Below, one piece after another: positions 34,666 through 43,370 of a DNA stretch of 64,000 bases. The stretch is from NORP240 sp038134485 (GTDB taxonomy: Bacteria; Pseudomonadota; Gammaproteobacteria; Pseudomonadales; Pseudohongiellaceae): positions 1 through 64,000 of the forward strand of contig JAYPVG010000012.1 of assembly GCA_038134485.1 (NCBI GenBank), given 5' to 3'. A program made the position numbers and the translations under genes. Each line of letters begins with the position of its first letter. The first letter of the stretch is position 1. The notes beneath the pieces were generated by a model. That model did not search any database and was not told where the DNA came from. It saw only the letters and a list, made by a program, of their open reading frames with translations.

Positions 34666-35811
34666 ATGAGAAAGGCACCTATCAACTGGACGAATATGCT
34701 GCTGTTCAGCTTGACCCCCCTATGCGCACTAACTGTGGTCCCCCTGTATGGAATTTATTACGGATACGATCTTTTTGAGTGGGCCGTGTTTGCCGCGTTT
34801 ATGGTTTTCTGTGGACTCTCAATCACCGCTGGCTACCACCGCCTGTGGTCCCACAGGGCATACAAAGCCCATCCTGTCTTACGTTTCCTGTTCGCGCTCG
34901 GTGGTGCCTGTGCGCTGCAGAATGACGTACTGACCTGGGCCTCGGATCACCGGCGCCACCATCGATTCGTCGATAATAACGACCGCGACCCGTATTCTGC
35001 CGGCCGGGGTTTCTGGTTTTCACATATCGGCTGGATTCTGCGCTTTTACGAAAGTGGCAAGCCAGATATCAGTAATGTCAAAGACTTGCTCAAGGATCCG
35101 ATTTTACGTTGGCAACATCGGCATTACCTGTTATTGGCCCTCATAATGAATATCGGCCTTCCGGCCCTGATTGGCTGGCTCCATAAAGATGTTGTGGCGA
35201 CTCTTCTGCTCGCTGGCCTGCTGCGACTGGTAATTAGCCAGCATGTGACTTATCTGATTAACTCTGTAGCGCATATGTGGGGTCGACAACCCTACAGCAC
35301 CAGTCATTCTGCCCGGGATAACGCATTATTGGCCCTGGTTACCTACGGTGAGGGCTATCATAATTACCACCACGCGTTCCAATGGGATTACCGCAATGGC
35401 ATTCGCTGGTGGCATTGGGACCCTACCAAATGGCTAATTCGGTCTCTTTCATTCGTGGGTCTGACAAGGGATCTCAGGCGCTGCAACCCCGCTTCCGTAG
35501 AGACAGCCCGCCTTGAGCTCCAATACCAGCGGGCGCGCGAAAAATGTACTCTGCTGGAAGTGCCGGATAAGTGGCGCCAGCACCTTGAGAGGGAATACCA
35601 GGATCTGCGGGAAACACTTCACCTCTGGAATCGACACCGCATAAACTGGTATGAAGTTCGTAGCAAAAAATTGCAGGACTCGTTCAGCCAACTGGACATT
35701 ATGCATATAAGAGACGCCTACCGAGAAATGCAATTCAAATTGAAAGTTCAGCGTAAGCGCTGGAATTACGTGCTTCAGGACCTTGCGAACTTGCAGTTGG
35801 CGGCAGGCTAG
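34666..35811 (+). CDS. Acyl-CoA (delta-9) fatty acid desaturase
   Basis: This membrane di-iron enzyme puts a cis double bond into acyl chains and raises membrane fluidity. The three histidine boxes are present: HRLWSH (about residue 59), HRRHH (about 96) and HNYHH (about 230). Four hydrophobic segments surround them. The last 110 residues form a charged helical, probably coiled-coil tail (ARLELQYQRAREKCTLLEV), common in gammaproteobacterial members. AGAGGA precedes the ATG. Confidence 0.92.
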   Translation: MRKAPINWTNMLLFSLTPLCALTVVPLYGIYYGYDLFEWAVFAAFMVFCGLSITAGYHRLWSHRAYKAHPVLRFLFALGGACALQNDVLTWASDHRRHHRFVDNNDRDPYSAGRGFWFSHIGWILRFYESGKPDISNVKDLLKDPILRWQHRHYLLLALIMNIGLPALIGWLHKDVVATLLLAGLLRLVISQHVTYLINSVAHMWGRQPYSTSHSARDNALLALVTYGEGYHNYHHAFQWDYRNGIRWWHWDPTKWLIRSLSFVGLTRDLRRCNPASVETARLELQYQRAREKCTLLEVPDKWRQHLEREYQDLRETLHLWNRHRINWYEVRSKKLQDSFSQLDIMHIRDAYREMQFKLKVQRKRWNYVLQDLANLQLAAG

Positions 35812-35997
35812 CCCCAGCTCTGGCAAGGGCCGCCAGATGATGCATATGGCAGAAGAAGATGAGCCAAGCATCCGAAGGTAGAAATCGGGCCTATTACAGG
35901 GTACGGTAGGCGTAGGTGGCAATATCTGATTTTCCCGCATTGATCTCTGGCGGACTCTGAAGGATTGACGGACTAAAACAACGGCTGGGACTTTATC

Positions 35998-36504
35998 ATG
36001 TTCAACAAAACTATCTGTAAGCTGGCAGTATCGGTATTGGGCCTGATCCTGGGCGCGGCAGCACTGGCTGCCGAGGTTGGGGAATCAGCCCCGGACTTCT
36101 CCCTGGCAGACATTAATGAGGGTGAGCCGTCTTTTACCCTGAGCGACCTTCGTGGCAAGGTGGTTTACCTCGATTTTTGGGCTTCCTGGTGTGCTCCCTG
36201 CTTGCTATCGCTACCTCTGTACAATGACCTCTATAACAAATACCGGGAACAGGGTCTGGAGATCGTTGGTATCAATATCGATAACCCCGTGGAAGACGGT
36301 CTGGATTTCCTGCTCGATACCCCGCTCGATTTTAAGATTCCGGCAGATCCGGACGGAGAAACACCAACCCTCTATGACGTTTATGGGATGCCAACTTCCT
36401 ATCTGATCGATCGCGAAGGCGTTATCAGGCTGGTTCACGAAGGTTTTCGCAATGGTGATATCGAATTGATCGAACAGGAAATTCAGTCCCTACTGGGGCA
36501 ATAA
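35998..36504 (+). CDS. TlpA/ResA-like periplasmic thioredoxin
   Basis: The signal peptide is VSVLGLILGAAALAAE. The thioredoxin fold follows, with the redox motif W-C65-A-P-C68 and the cis-Pro segment YGMPTSYLIDREG. The length is 168 residues. Family members reduce disulfides in the periplasm, for example in cytochrome c maturation or metal-centre assembly. It opens a four-gene cluster with the DUF4266, DUF3570 and ApbE genes (22 bp to the next). A plausible but unproven substrate is the Cys-Gly-Cys tail of the DUF4266 lipoprotein. Confidence 0.88.
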   Translation: MFNKTICKLAVSVLGLILGAAALAAEVGESAPDFSLADINEGEPSFTLSDLRGKVVYLDFWASWCAPCLLSLPLYNDLYNKYREQGLEIVGINIDNPVEDGLDFLLDTPLDFKIPADPDGETPTLYDVYGMPTSYLIDREGVIRLVHEGFRNGDIELIEQEIQSLLGQ

Positions 36505-36526
36505 GTCCAATTCTGGTGCCTCGTAA

Positions 36527-36757
36527 ATGCCTAAGTCAATTCGCAAACTTGCCTATGCCCTGCTGATTGTCCTGCTCGGGTTGTCTTTTTCCTCTTGTAC
36601 CCCAGTGCGCGCCTGGGAGCGCGGCTATCTTGCCAAACGGGAAATGGCCTGGGAGCCAGATGGACTCAAGTCGGCCCTGGATAAACACGTATTTTTCAGC
36701 AAAGAGGCTTCGTCCGGTGGCAACAGCGCTGCCGGTGGAGGATGCGGATGCAACTAA
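36527..36757 (+). CDS. DUF4266 small lipoprotein with C-terminal CGCN tail
   Basis: The 76-residue product has a lipoprotein signal ending FSSC, with Cys24 as lipidated residue. The core WERGYLAKREMAWEPDGL and HVFFSKEASSGG is typical of DUF4266. The protein ends in GGGCGCN: Cys73 and Cys75 are separated by one Gly after a glycine run. I recall this tail as a shared feature of the family. It could bind a metal or be oxidised or reduced by the TlpA-like protein encoded just upstream. No function is established to my knowledge. Confidence 0.85.
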   Translation: MPKSIRKLAYALLIVLLGLSFSSCTPVRAWERGYLAKREMAWEPDGLKSALDKHVFFSKEASSGGNSAAGGGCGCN

Positions 36758-36812
36758 GGGTTCGATTTAGAAGTTACCTTGAGCAGCAACAGTTAATCTA
36801 GGTGAACGCGAC

Positions 36813-38000
36813 ATGACAAGGGAGGAAGTCTCCATCCGGCGAGAGCCTCTGTCAGGCTCGAAAAAAATGCTGGCGCTTTCAACGACTGCACTAGCGCTTC
36901 CGGGGCTGGTAGCGGCCGATGCTCCTCCGTCGGTCTCCACCCTCTCTTACAAATTCACCAATTACCAAGAGGACGATGTTTCTCGTCGCGAAGCCCCTTT
37001 CGGAGAGAGGGGTCGATATGATATCAATATACACCAGTTACGACTCATCGCTCCAACCGGACGAAATACGTCAATTCAGATAGATGCCAATCAGGAATCC
37101 ATGAGCGGAGCATCGCCCTGGTTTAATCTGGCGGGCAACGACGGCAGCCCAATAGTTAACCTGAGCGGTGCCAGCGGCATCCGTGACAACCGACGCGAAC
37201 TCTCCATATCCGGCAGTTACTACCTCGATAACGCGACTATCAGCGCCAACACCGGATATTCTATCGAGGATGACTACCGGTCTCGATATTATGGCCTGAG
37301 CGGTCAGACCAGTTTCAATCAGGAACTGACTACCCTTGCCGCCGGCTTCAGTTACGCAAGTGACGAGATATTTCCTACCGACGCGGATCTATTTAATCGA
37401 GTCGCAGCTGAAAGTAAATTCAGCACTTCTGCATTTGTTTCGATCAGTCAGATTATTGATCAGACAAGTATCTATCAAATGGCTTTCAGCGTAACTGAAC
37501 AATCCGGGTTCCTGAGTGACCCCTATAAATTGCGGGATGTACGTCCAGAACAAAGAACACAATTGGCAATTTCCAATTCCTATCGACGCTTTTTCATTTC
37601 TGCTGATGCCGCCCTTCACCTGAATTACCGCTTTTACCATGACGACTTTGGCATTAGCTCCCATTCGCTGGATTCTGCCTGGTATCAGAACCTGGGCAAC
37701 TCACTGCAGTTGATTCCGCACTTGCGCTACTACAGCCAGTCGGCAGCAGATTTTTACAGCAATATTGATAACTTTGCGCTCCCCGTATCCGAGTTACAAT
37801 CAAGTGACTATCGGCTGTCCGGCTACGGAGCAATTAGTGGCGGTATCAATCTGATCGCGACCGTTGGAGATTGGCTGATTTCAATCAATACCGAGCGCTA
37901 TATTGCGAATGAGAAATACTCTGCCTATGATGTGACCTTACCCGGGGTTGGTCTGGTCAGGTATTTCCGGATATCCCTCGGACTTGATTTCACCTTTTGA
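36813..38000 (+). CDS. DUF3570 outer-membrane-like protein, candidate flavinylated substrate
   Basis: The 395-residue protein has an N-terminal export signal (KKMLALSTTALALPGLVAAD). Amphipathic, aromatic-ended strands follow to a C-terminal Phe (RISLGLDFTF), as in outer-membrane beta-barrels. Two SGAS motifs occur, at 98–101 (preceded by E95-S-M) and 118–121 (preceded by V-N-L). They resemble D-x-x-[ST]-G-A-[ST], to which ApbE attaches FMN. With an apbE gene 45 bp downstream, covalent flavinylation at Ser101 or Ser121 is a reasonable inference. AGGTGA precedes the ATG. Confidence 0.82.
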   Translation: MTREEVSIRREPLSGSKKMLALSTTALALPGLVAADAPPSVSTLSYKFTNYQEDDVSRREAPFGERGRYDINIHQLRLIAPTGRNTSIQIDANQESMSGASPWFNLAGNDGSPIVNLSGASGIRDNRRELSISGSYYLDNATISANTGYSIEDDYRSRYYGLSGQTSFNQELTTLAAGFSYASDEIFPTDADLFNRVAAESKFSTSAFVSISQIIDQTSIYQMAFSVTEQSGFLSDPYKLRDVRPEQRTQLAISNSYRRFFISADAALHLNYRFYHDDFGISSHSLDSAWYQNLGNSLQLIPHLRYYSQSAADFYSNIDNFALPVSELQSSDYRLSGYGAISGGINLIATVGDWLISINTERYIANEKYSAYDVTLPGVGLVRYFRISLGLDFTF

Positions 38001-38045
38001 TTCACTTCATGGTCTCGCACAAACCCGTTGACGAGCCGACATCCC

Positions 38046-38963
38046 ATGGACTTGACACTGCGCCGTTTTCCTTTTCTGGCCATGGGAAGCCCCTGTGAGA
38101 TCCAACTGTTGGAGCCGTCACGAATCGAGGCGCGTAACAAAGTGCGCAAACTGATGGACGAAGTTAATCGTCTGGAACAAAAATACTCACGTTTTATCCC
38201 CGACAGCTTTCTGAGTGAAATAAATTCTCGAGCAGGTGAGCGCCGTGGCATCAGTCTCGATACAGAAACACGTTCGCTATTGGAATATGCGCTGTCTTGC
38301 TTTGAGCAAAGTGACGGACTGTTCGATATCACCGCCGGCGTTCTGCGTCGCGCTTGGGACTTCCGTGCCGGAAAGGTACCTAGCCCGGAGGAGATCGATC
38401 GCCTGCTGCCAATAATAGGGTTGCAAAAGTTGCAACTTAGCGCGTCCCGACTATTCGTGCCAACAGGTATGGAAATTGATTTCGGTGGCATTGTCAAAGA
38501 ATACGCTGCCGATTCGGCTGCAAGACTTGGTCGTGAACTAGGAATCGATTGTGGTCTGGTTAACCTAGGTGGGGACTTCAGTGTCATAGGCCCGCTCCCG
38601 GGCGATAATCCTTGGCCCATTGGAATTACCCACCCGGAAGGGCACCCTGAACCGATGGCCAGATTGATGCTCAATAGAGGTGGACTTGCATCCAGCGGTG
38701 ATTATGAACGTTGTTTTACCCATCAGGGCAAGCGATACAGCCATCTAATCAATCCCAAAACAGGCTGGCCCAGTGAGGGACTCAGGGCAGTGAGCGTCAG
38801 CTCCAATACCTGCACCGTTGCCGGATCGATAGCAACGATTGCCATGCTGAAACCGGAACCACAAGGAATCGCTTTTTTACGGGAGCTCGGAGTTGATCAT
38901 GCCTACATGGGCAACGGTGGAAATATTGGCGGCACTGGATTCTGCTTAAAAGAGCAAGCTTAG
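38046..38963 (+). CDS. apbE: FAD:protein FMN transferase (ApbE family)
   Basis: ApbE cuts FAD and attaches FMN to Thr/Ser of extracytoplasmic proteins. Seen are FPFLAMGSPCEIQL at the N-terminus, the flavin-binding segment EIDFGGIVKEYAAD (usually GGIxKGYAxD), LGGDFSVIG, LASSGDYERCF and HLINPKTGWPSEG. The usual A-D-A-[LW]-[AS]-T reads A-G-S-I-A-T, so the Mg-binding Asp is Gly here. I see no signal peptide, so it may act before export or use an unrecognised signal. The ATG at 38046 is chosen over a TTG at 38028. Its end overlaps srkA tail to tail by 18 bases. Confidence 0.9.
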   Translation: MDLTLRRFPFLAMGSPCEIQLLEPSRIEARNKVRKLMDEVNRLEQKYSRFIPDSFLSEINSRAGERRGISLDTETRSLLEYALSCFEQSDGLFDITAGVLRRAWDFRAGKVPSPEEIDRLLPIIGLQKLQLSASRLFVPTGMEIDFGGIVKEYAADSAARLGRELGIDCGLVNLGGDFSVIGPLPGDNPWPIGITHPEGHPEPMARLMLNRGGLASSGDYERCFTHQGKRYSHLINPKTGWPSEGLRAVSVSSNTCTVAGSIATIAMLKPEPQGIAFLRELGVDHAYMGNGGNIGGTGFCLKEQA

Positions 38964-39944
38964 CGGCTCCTCCTCCAGAGCCGCGAGCTGCTCTCGCAGC
39001 TCGAGAATGTGATCTGACCAATAGCGCATAGTATTGAACCACGGAAAACTGCGCGGAAACGCCGGATCCTGCCATCGTCTTGCGAGCCAGGCGCTGTAAC
39101 GAATAATACGCAAGGTTCGGAGCGCCTCGATCAGGTTTAGTTCGAGCGCAGAAAAATCACGAAACTCCGAGTATCCCTCCAACAACTCCATAAGCTGACC
39201 CTGACGACGGCCCCGGTCGCCGGATAGCAACATCCATAAATCCTGGATTGCTGGACCCATTACCGCATCATCGAAGTCGACGAAGAACGGCGCTCCGTTC
39301 TGCCAGAGCACATTACCCAGATGGCAATCTCCATGAATCCGCAACCATGTCATGGACGTTGACTGCGCAAAAAGAATTTGCACTCGATCAATGAGATTCG
39401 CAGTGAGAGATTCGTATGCAGACAACAACTCAGGTGGAATAAAGTCATGGTGAAGCAGGTAGTCACGCGATTTCACACCCATAGCTTCGACATTTAATGA
39501 TTCACGCTTGAAAAAGGGCTTCCTGGCCCCTGCCAGGTGAACGCGTCCAATATAGCGCCCCATCGTCAGCAGACTGTCTAGCTCGTCAAGCTCGGGTGCA
39601 CGACCAGATAGCCGCGGAAAAACAGCGAAGCGGAAAATGTCATCCTGTATCAGGGAACCCTGCCCGGCAAATTCCATCGGTGCCGCTACGGGTATCTCAA
39701 GTCCATCAAGCTCGCGGGCGAACTCATGTTCTTCCTGGATTTGCTCATCCGTCCAGCGGCCCGGTCGATAAAACTTCACAACCACGGCTGGGGCACCCTC
39801 GATGCCCACCTGGTAGACACGGTTCTCATAACTGTTGAGAGGATAGATGCGAGCGTCGCAACGAAATCCAAGAGCGTCCAGGGCTGACATCACGCGGTCT
39901 GGAGTCAGCGCATCGTAGGGATGACTGGAGACTTCGGGAATCAC
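38946..39944 (-). CDS. srkA: Stress response kinase A (SrkA/YihE/RdoA)
   Basis: This is a cytosolic Ser/Thr kinase of the aminoglycoside-phosphotransferase fold that protects against stress-induced death in E. coli. Seen are PLNSYENRVYQVGIEG at the nucleotide loop, VVVKFYRPGRWTDEQIQEEH with the ATP-binding Lys, RIHGDCHLGNVLW as the catalytic loop and FFVDFDDAVMGPAIQDLWM as the metal loop. The 332 residues match YihE. It is divergent from the aminotransferase gene, with 44 bp between starts. Confidence 0.92.
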   Translation of the reverse strand: MIPEVSSHPYDALTPDRVMSALDALGFRCDARIYPLNSYENRVYQVGIEGAPAVVVKFYRPGRWTDEQIQEEHEFARELDGLEIPVAAPMEFAGQGSLIQDDIFRFAVFPRLSGRAPELDELDSLLTMGRYIGRVHLAGARKPFFKRESLNVEAMGVKSRDYLLHHDFIPPELLSAYESLTANLIDRVQILFAQSTSMTWLRIHGDCHLGNVLWQNGAPFFVDFDDAVMGPAIQDLWMLLSGDRGRRQGQLMELLEGYSEFRDFSALELNLIEALRTLRIIRYSAWLARRWQDPAFPRSFPWFNTMRYWSDHILELREQLAALEEEPLSLLF

Positions 39945-39988
39945 TTTGCTAAAATTGGAATGTTAATTACTTTGTCCAGGAGCCAGAC

Positions 39989-41296
39989 TTGAATACAGAC
40001 TCACCCACCGACAGCGCAAGTCGAGATCAACTGAATGAACGACTTCTGCAACTGCAATCAGAATATCAGCAGATACTAGCACAGGGACTGGCCCTTGACT
40101 TGACCCGAGGCAAACCTTCGACGGCGCAACTCGACCTTAGCAACAACCTGGATGGCATTTTGCAAGGGAATTACCGTGCCGCTGATGGCACCGACTGCCG
40201 CAATTATGGTGGCGGCCTTGGTATACCCGAAGCGAGGCAGCTGGCGGCCGACTACCTTGGCTGCAGCGCCGGGCAAACTCTGGTAGGCGGCAACAGCAGC
40301 CTGCAGTTAATGTATCAATGCGTGTTGTATAACCTGTTGTTCAGCTCCCCTGACCAAGAGTCCTGGCAACAAGAAGCCAAGGGTGCCCGCGTAAAGTTTC
40401 TTTGCCCGTCTCCTGGCTATGACCGCCATTTTTCAGTCTGCGAGGCCCTTGATATCGAGATGATCCCGGTTGCCATGGACGAGAATGGTCCTGACATGGA
40501 TCAGGTAGAGAACCTGGTGCAGGCTGACCCGCTGATCAAGGGAATCTGGTGTGTTCCAAAATATTCCAATCCCAGCGGTATTGTCTATGGCGACGAAACG
40601 GTGGAGAGAATGGCCAGGTTGGGCACTCTGGCCGGTAAGAAGTTCCGCATCATCTGGGACAATGCCTATGCGGTCCACCATCTGGTCGAGCAGCCGCCGG
40701 AACTGGCGAACATACTGACATTAAGCGAAAGGTACGGCACCCTGGACAACGTGTATGCTGTCGGCTCCACCTCCAAGATCACCTTTGCCGGTGGCGGCAT
40801 GGCGTTTCTTGCCAGCTCGGAACACAACATAAAGACTCTTGCGGAGCACCTGGGCTATGTGACCATTGGCCCGGACAAGGTCAACCAGTTGCGTCACGTG
40901 AAGTTTCTTGGCGACAACCGGGGTATTGCTGCTCTCATGAGACGACAGCTGGAAATTCTTAAGCCTAAATTTGATCTGGTGCTGGAACATCTGAACCGGG
41001 CGTTTTCCGGTAGAAGCATAGGCGGTAGACCGATAGGATACTGGACCGAGCCTAAAGGCGGATACTTCATCCTGTTCGATACCCAGCCCGGGTTGGCAAG
41101 GGAAATCATCGAATTAACTGGAGCGGCTGGTGTCAAGCTCACCCCGGCAGGCGCCACCTGGCCTTACGGCAAGGATCCAGCGGATACCAATATCAGGCTG
41201 GCGCCTTCATTTCCAGAACTGGAGGAAATCGATGCCGCTATGAAGATATTCACCCTGTGTGTAGAGCTGGCAACGGTCAAGCGCGCTCTGGCCTAG
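39989..41296 (+). CDS. PLP-dependent aminotransferase, subgroup Ic (aspartate aminotransferase-like)
   Basis: The 435-residue fold-type I enzyme resembles the actinobacterial aspartate aminotransferase subgroup. Motifs are LDLTRGKPSTAQLDLS, YGGGLGIPEARQLAADYLG, PKYSNPSGIVYGDETVERMA and GSTSKITFAGGGMAF, whose Lys binds PLP. Aspartate is the likely amino donor, but the substrate is not proven. The start is a TTG at 39989, supported by CAGGAG seven bases upstream and the lack of a nearby ATG. It overlaps the DUF1820 gene by four bases, tail to tail. Confidence 0.85.
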   Translation: MNTDSPTDSASRDQLNERLLQLQSEYQQILAQGLALDLTRGKPSTAQLDLSNNLDGILQGNYRAADGTDCRNYGGGLGIPEARQLAADYLGCSAGQTLVGGNSSLQLMYQCVLYNLLFSSPDQESWQQEAKGARVKFLCPSPGYDRHFSVCEALDIEMIPVAMDENGPDMDQVENLVQADPLIKGIWCVPKYSNPSGIVYGDETVERMARLGTLAGKKFRIIWDNAYAVHHLVEQPPELANILTLSERYGTLDNVYAVGSTSKITFAGGGMAFLASSEHNIKTLAEHLGYVTIGPDKVNQLRHVKFLGDNRGIAALMRRQLEILKPKFDLVLEHLNRAFSGRSIGGRPIGYWTEPKGGYFILFDTQPGLAREIIELTGAAGVKLTPAGATWPYGKDPADTNIRLAPSFPELEEIDAAMKIFTLCVELATVKRALA

Positions 41297-41637
41297 TTAG
41301 CGTCCCCGCTACTACCGTCAGTCTTGCTGGCCATTAATTGCAATGGGAATGGCGTGATATTGTCACCGCTGGAAATCTTGCTGAGCCCGCCCTTGTCGAC
41401 CTCATCGATGCGCATTATCGCCTGCATAGGAATGAAGCTGCGCTTGACCCCGCTGAATTCGGCCTTGAGTTTTTCCTCACTGGGATCAACAACCATCTGG
41501 GTACGCTCATCGAACACAAATTCCTCGACTTCAATAAATCCATAGAGGTCGCTCTGGTAAACCTGGCGCACGAAAATCTCGTAAACTTTGCCCTTGTTCA
41601 AGAAGGTGATTTTGTAAATTTCAGATGAAGTGCCCAT
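41293..41637 (-). CDS. DUF1820 family protein
   Basis: The small cytosolic protein (114 residues) has the family pattern YKITFLNKGKVYEIFVRQVY, GFIEVEEFVFDERTQMVVDP and KRSFIPMQAIMRIDEV. These are nearly identical to pseudomonad homologues as I recall them. The fold is probably a small beta-barrel. The function is unknown. It is divergent from miaB across about 210 bp that contain no other gene I can support. Confidence 0.85.
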   Translation of the reverse strand: MGTSSEIYKITFLNKGKVYEIFVRQVYQSDLYGFIEVEEFVFDERTQMVVDPSEEKLKAEFSGVKRSFIPMQAIMRIDEVDKGGLSKISSGDNITPFPLQLMASKTDGSSGDAN

Positions 41638-41850
41638 GAATTCCTATTCTCACAGTCAATTGACGTCGGCAACAGCTTTTTCACTATCAGCGGAGGTCTA
41701 CTGCTGTAGACTAACGCTAATATCAGGTTATTGCGACGATTTTCAAGGCCGAGTTAAACCTTTGGACCAGAATACAGCTAAATTGCTGCTATACTTGCGC
41801 CTCAAATTCGACCGCGCATCCGCAGCAACCAATCCGCCATAGACTTCTAA

Positions 41851-43224
41851 ATGACCGACTTAACCGACATTAATTTGAAATCGCAGAGTCCTGATGACCA
41901 CCGGCCTCGCAGGGTCTACATAAAGACCCACGGCTGCCAGATGAATGAGTACGATTCTTCTCGCATGCTGGATTTATTGCGGGAAAGCGAGGGTGCCGAA
42001 CTGGTGGACGATCCAGCCAATGCCGATCTGTTATTGCTAAATACCTGTTCGATTCGGGAGAAGGCCCAGGAAAAGGTGTTCCACCAACTTGGACGCTGGC
42101 GAGCACTGAAACAGCGCAATCCCGACCTCAAGATAGCCGTTGGAGGCTGTGTCGCAAGCCAGGAAGGCGATGCCATAGGAAAGCGCGCACCATTCGTCGA
42201 CGTCGTTTTCGGACCGCAAACCCTGCATAAATTGCCAGAGATGCTGCAGGCCTCCGCGGGCGGCTCACCGATAGTGGATATCAGCTTTCCAGAGATAGAA
42301 AAATTCGACCGGCTTCCTGAGCCCGCGGTGAGCGGTTGCCAGGCGTTTCTCACTATCATGGAGGGCTGCAGTAAGTACTGTAGCTTCTGTGTAGTTCCTT
42401 ACACTCGAGGCGAAGAAGTCAGCCGACCAATGGACGATGTGCTGGCAGAGGCTATGCACCTCGCCGAACAGGGGGTTCGGGAAATCAATCTTTTGGGGCA
42501 GAATGTCAACGGGTACCGCGGTCTGAGCCATGAAGGCAAGATTATTGATCTGGCAACCCTGATTAATTACATCGCCAGTATCGATGGTATTGACCGAATT
42601 CGGTATACCACCTCGCACCCAGTCGAGTTCACCGCGAATCTCATCCAAGTTTATGCCCAGGTGCCAGAGCTCGTTGATCACCTGCACCTGCCAGTACAAA
42701 GCGGATCAGATCGTATTCTGGCAGCCATGAAGCGCGGACACACGGTACTGGAATACAAATCGATTATCCGAAGGATTCGAGAGAAACGGCCTGCCATCAG
42801 CCTGTCTTCGGATTTCATAGTCGGCTTCCCGGGGGAAAGCAACAAGGATTTCGAGGACACCATGAATCTGATCATCGAAATCGGCTTCGACACCTCGTTC
42901 AGCTTCATCTACAGCGCGCGACCCGGCACACCCGCGGCTGATCTGCGGGACGACACTCCGGAGCAGGAAAAAAAGCACCGGCTGGCCACGCTGCAATCCC
43001 AAATCAATTCTCAGGCCCGTGCCATCAGCGAGTCCATGATCGGCGGTCGCGAGCGGGTACTGATTACCGGTCCCTCCATCCGGGATCCGGGCGAACTTCA
43101 GGGACGCACGGAAAACAACCGGGTAGTCAACTTTCGCTGCGATGACTACCGACTTGTCGGCCAGTTTGCAGATATAATAATCACCGATGCCTACAGCAAT
43201 TCGCTCCGCGGGGATCTGTTATAG
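41851..43224 (+). CDS. miaB: tRNA-2-methylthio-N6-dimethylallyladenosine synthase
   Basis: This radical-SAM enzyme adds a methylthio group at A37 of tRNAs reading U-codons. The N-terminal [4Fe-4S] cluster uses the Cys in KTHGCQMNEYDS, LLLNTCSIREKA and AVGGCVAS. The radical-SAM cluster is GCSKYCSFCVVPYTRG. A C-terminal TRAM domain follows (RERVLITGPS, QGRTENNRVVNF). The 457 residues are normal. It heads the conserved miaB–phoH–ybeY–corC–leuS order, though phoH has its own probable promoter. Confidence 0.97.
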   Translation: MTDLTDINLKSQSPDDHRPRRVYIKTHGCQMNEYDSSRMLDLLRESEGAELVDDPANADLLLLNTCSIREKAQEKVFHQLGRWRALKQRNPDLKIAVGGCVASQEGDAIGKRAPFVDVVFGPQTLHKLPEMLQASAGGSPIVDISFPEIEKFDRLPEPAVSGCQAFLTIMEGCSKYCSFCVVPYTRGEEVSRPMDDVLAEAMHLAEQGVREINLLGQNVNGYRGLSHEGKIIDLATLINYIASIDGIDRIRYTTSHPVEFTANLIQVYAQVPELVDHLHLPVQSGSDRILAAMKRGHTVLEYKSIIRRIREKRPAISLSSDFIVGFPGESNKDFEDTMNLIIEIGFDTSFSFIYSARPGTPAADLRDDTPEQEKKHRLATLQSQINSQARAISESMIGGRERVLITGPSIRDPGELQGRTENNRVVNFRCDDYRLVGQFADIIITDAYSNSLRGDLL

Positions 43225-43302
43225 CGCGTCTTGTGAGCGATCTTAGGCACAGCTTTGATCTACAGAAAGGTATCCTCGTCGTGCCTATGCAAAGATAAAC
43301 TG

Positions 43303-43330
43303 CTTACATTCTCCTTGAGATTGGTATACT
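43303..43330 (+). promoter_or_regulatory. Probable promoter of the phoH–ybeY–corC operon
   Basis: CTTACA (43303–43308), a 16-bp spacer and TATACT (43325–43330) form a sigma-70-like promoter. Transcription would start near 43337, about 34 nt before the phoH ATG at 43371. Confidence 0.5.
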
Positions 43331-43370
43331 AAGTCGTCATTTGCAATCGAGAGATTTTCGTACCCCCTTC

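Noticed and set aside
35819..35837. Terminator after the desaturase gene
   Set aside because: A 6-bp inverted repeat (TCTGGC/GCCAGA) without a T-run is too weak to call.
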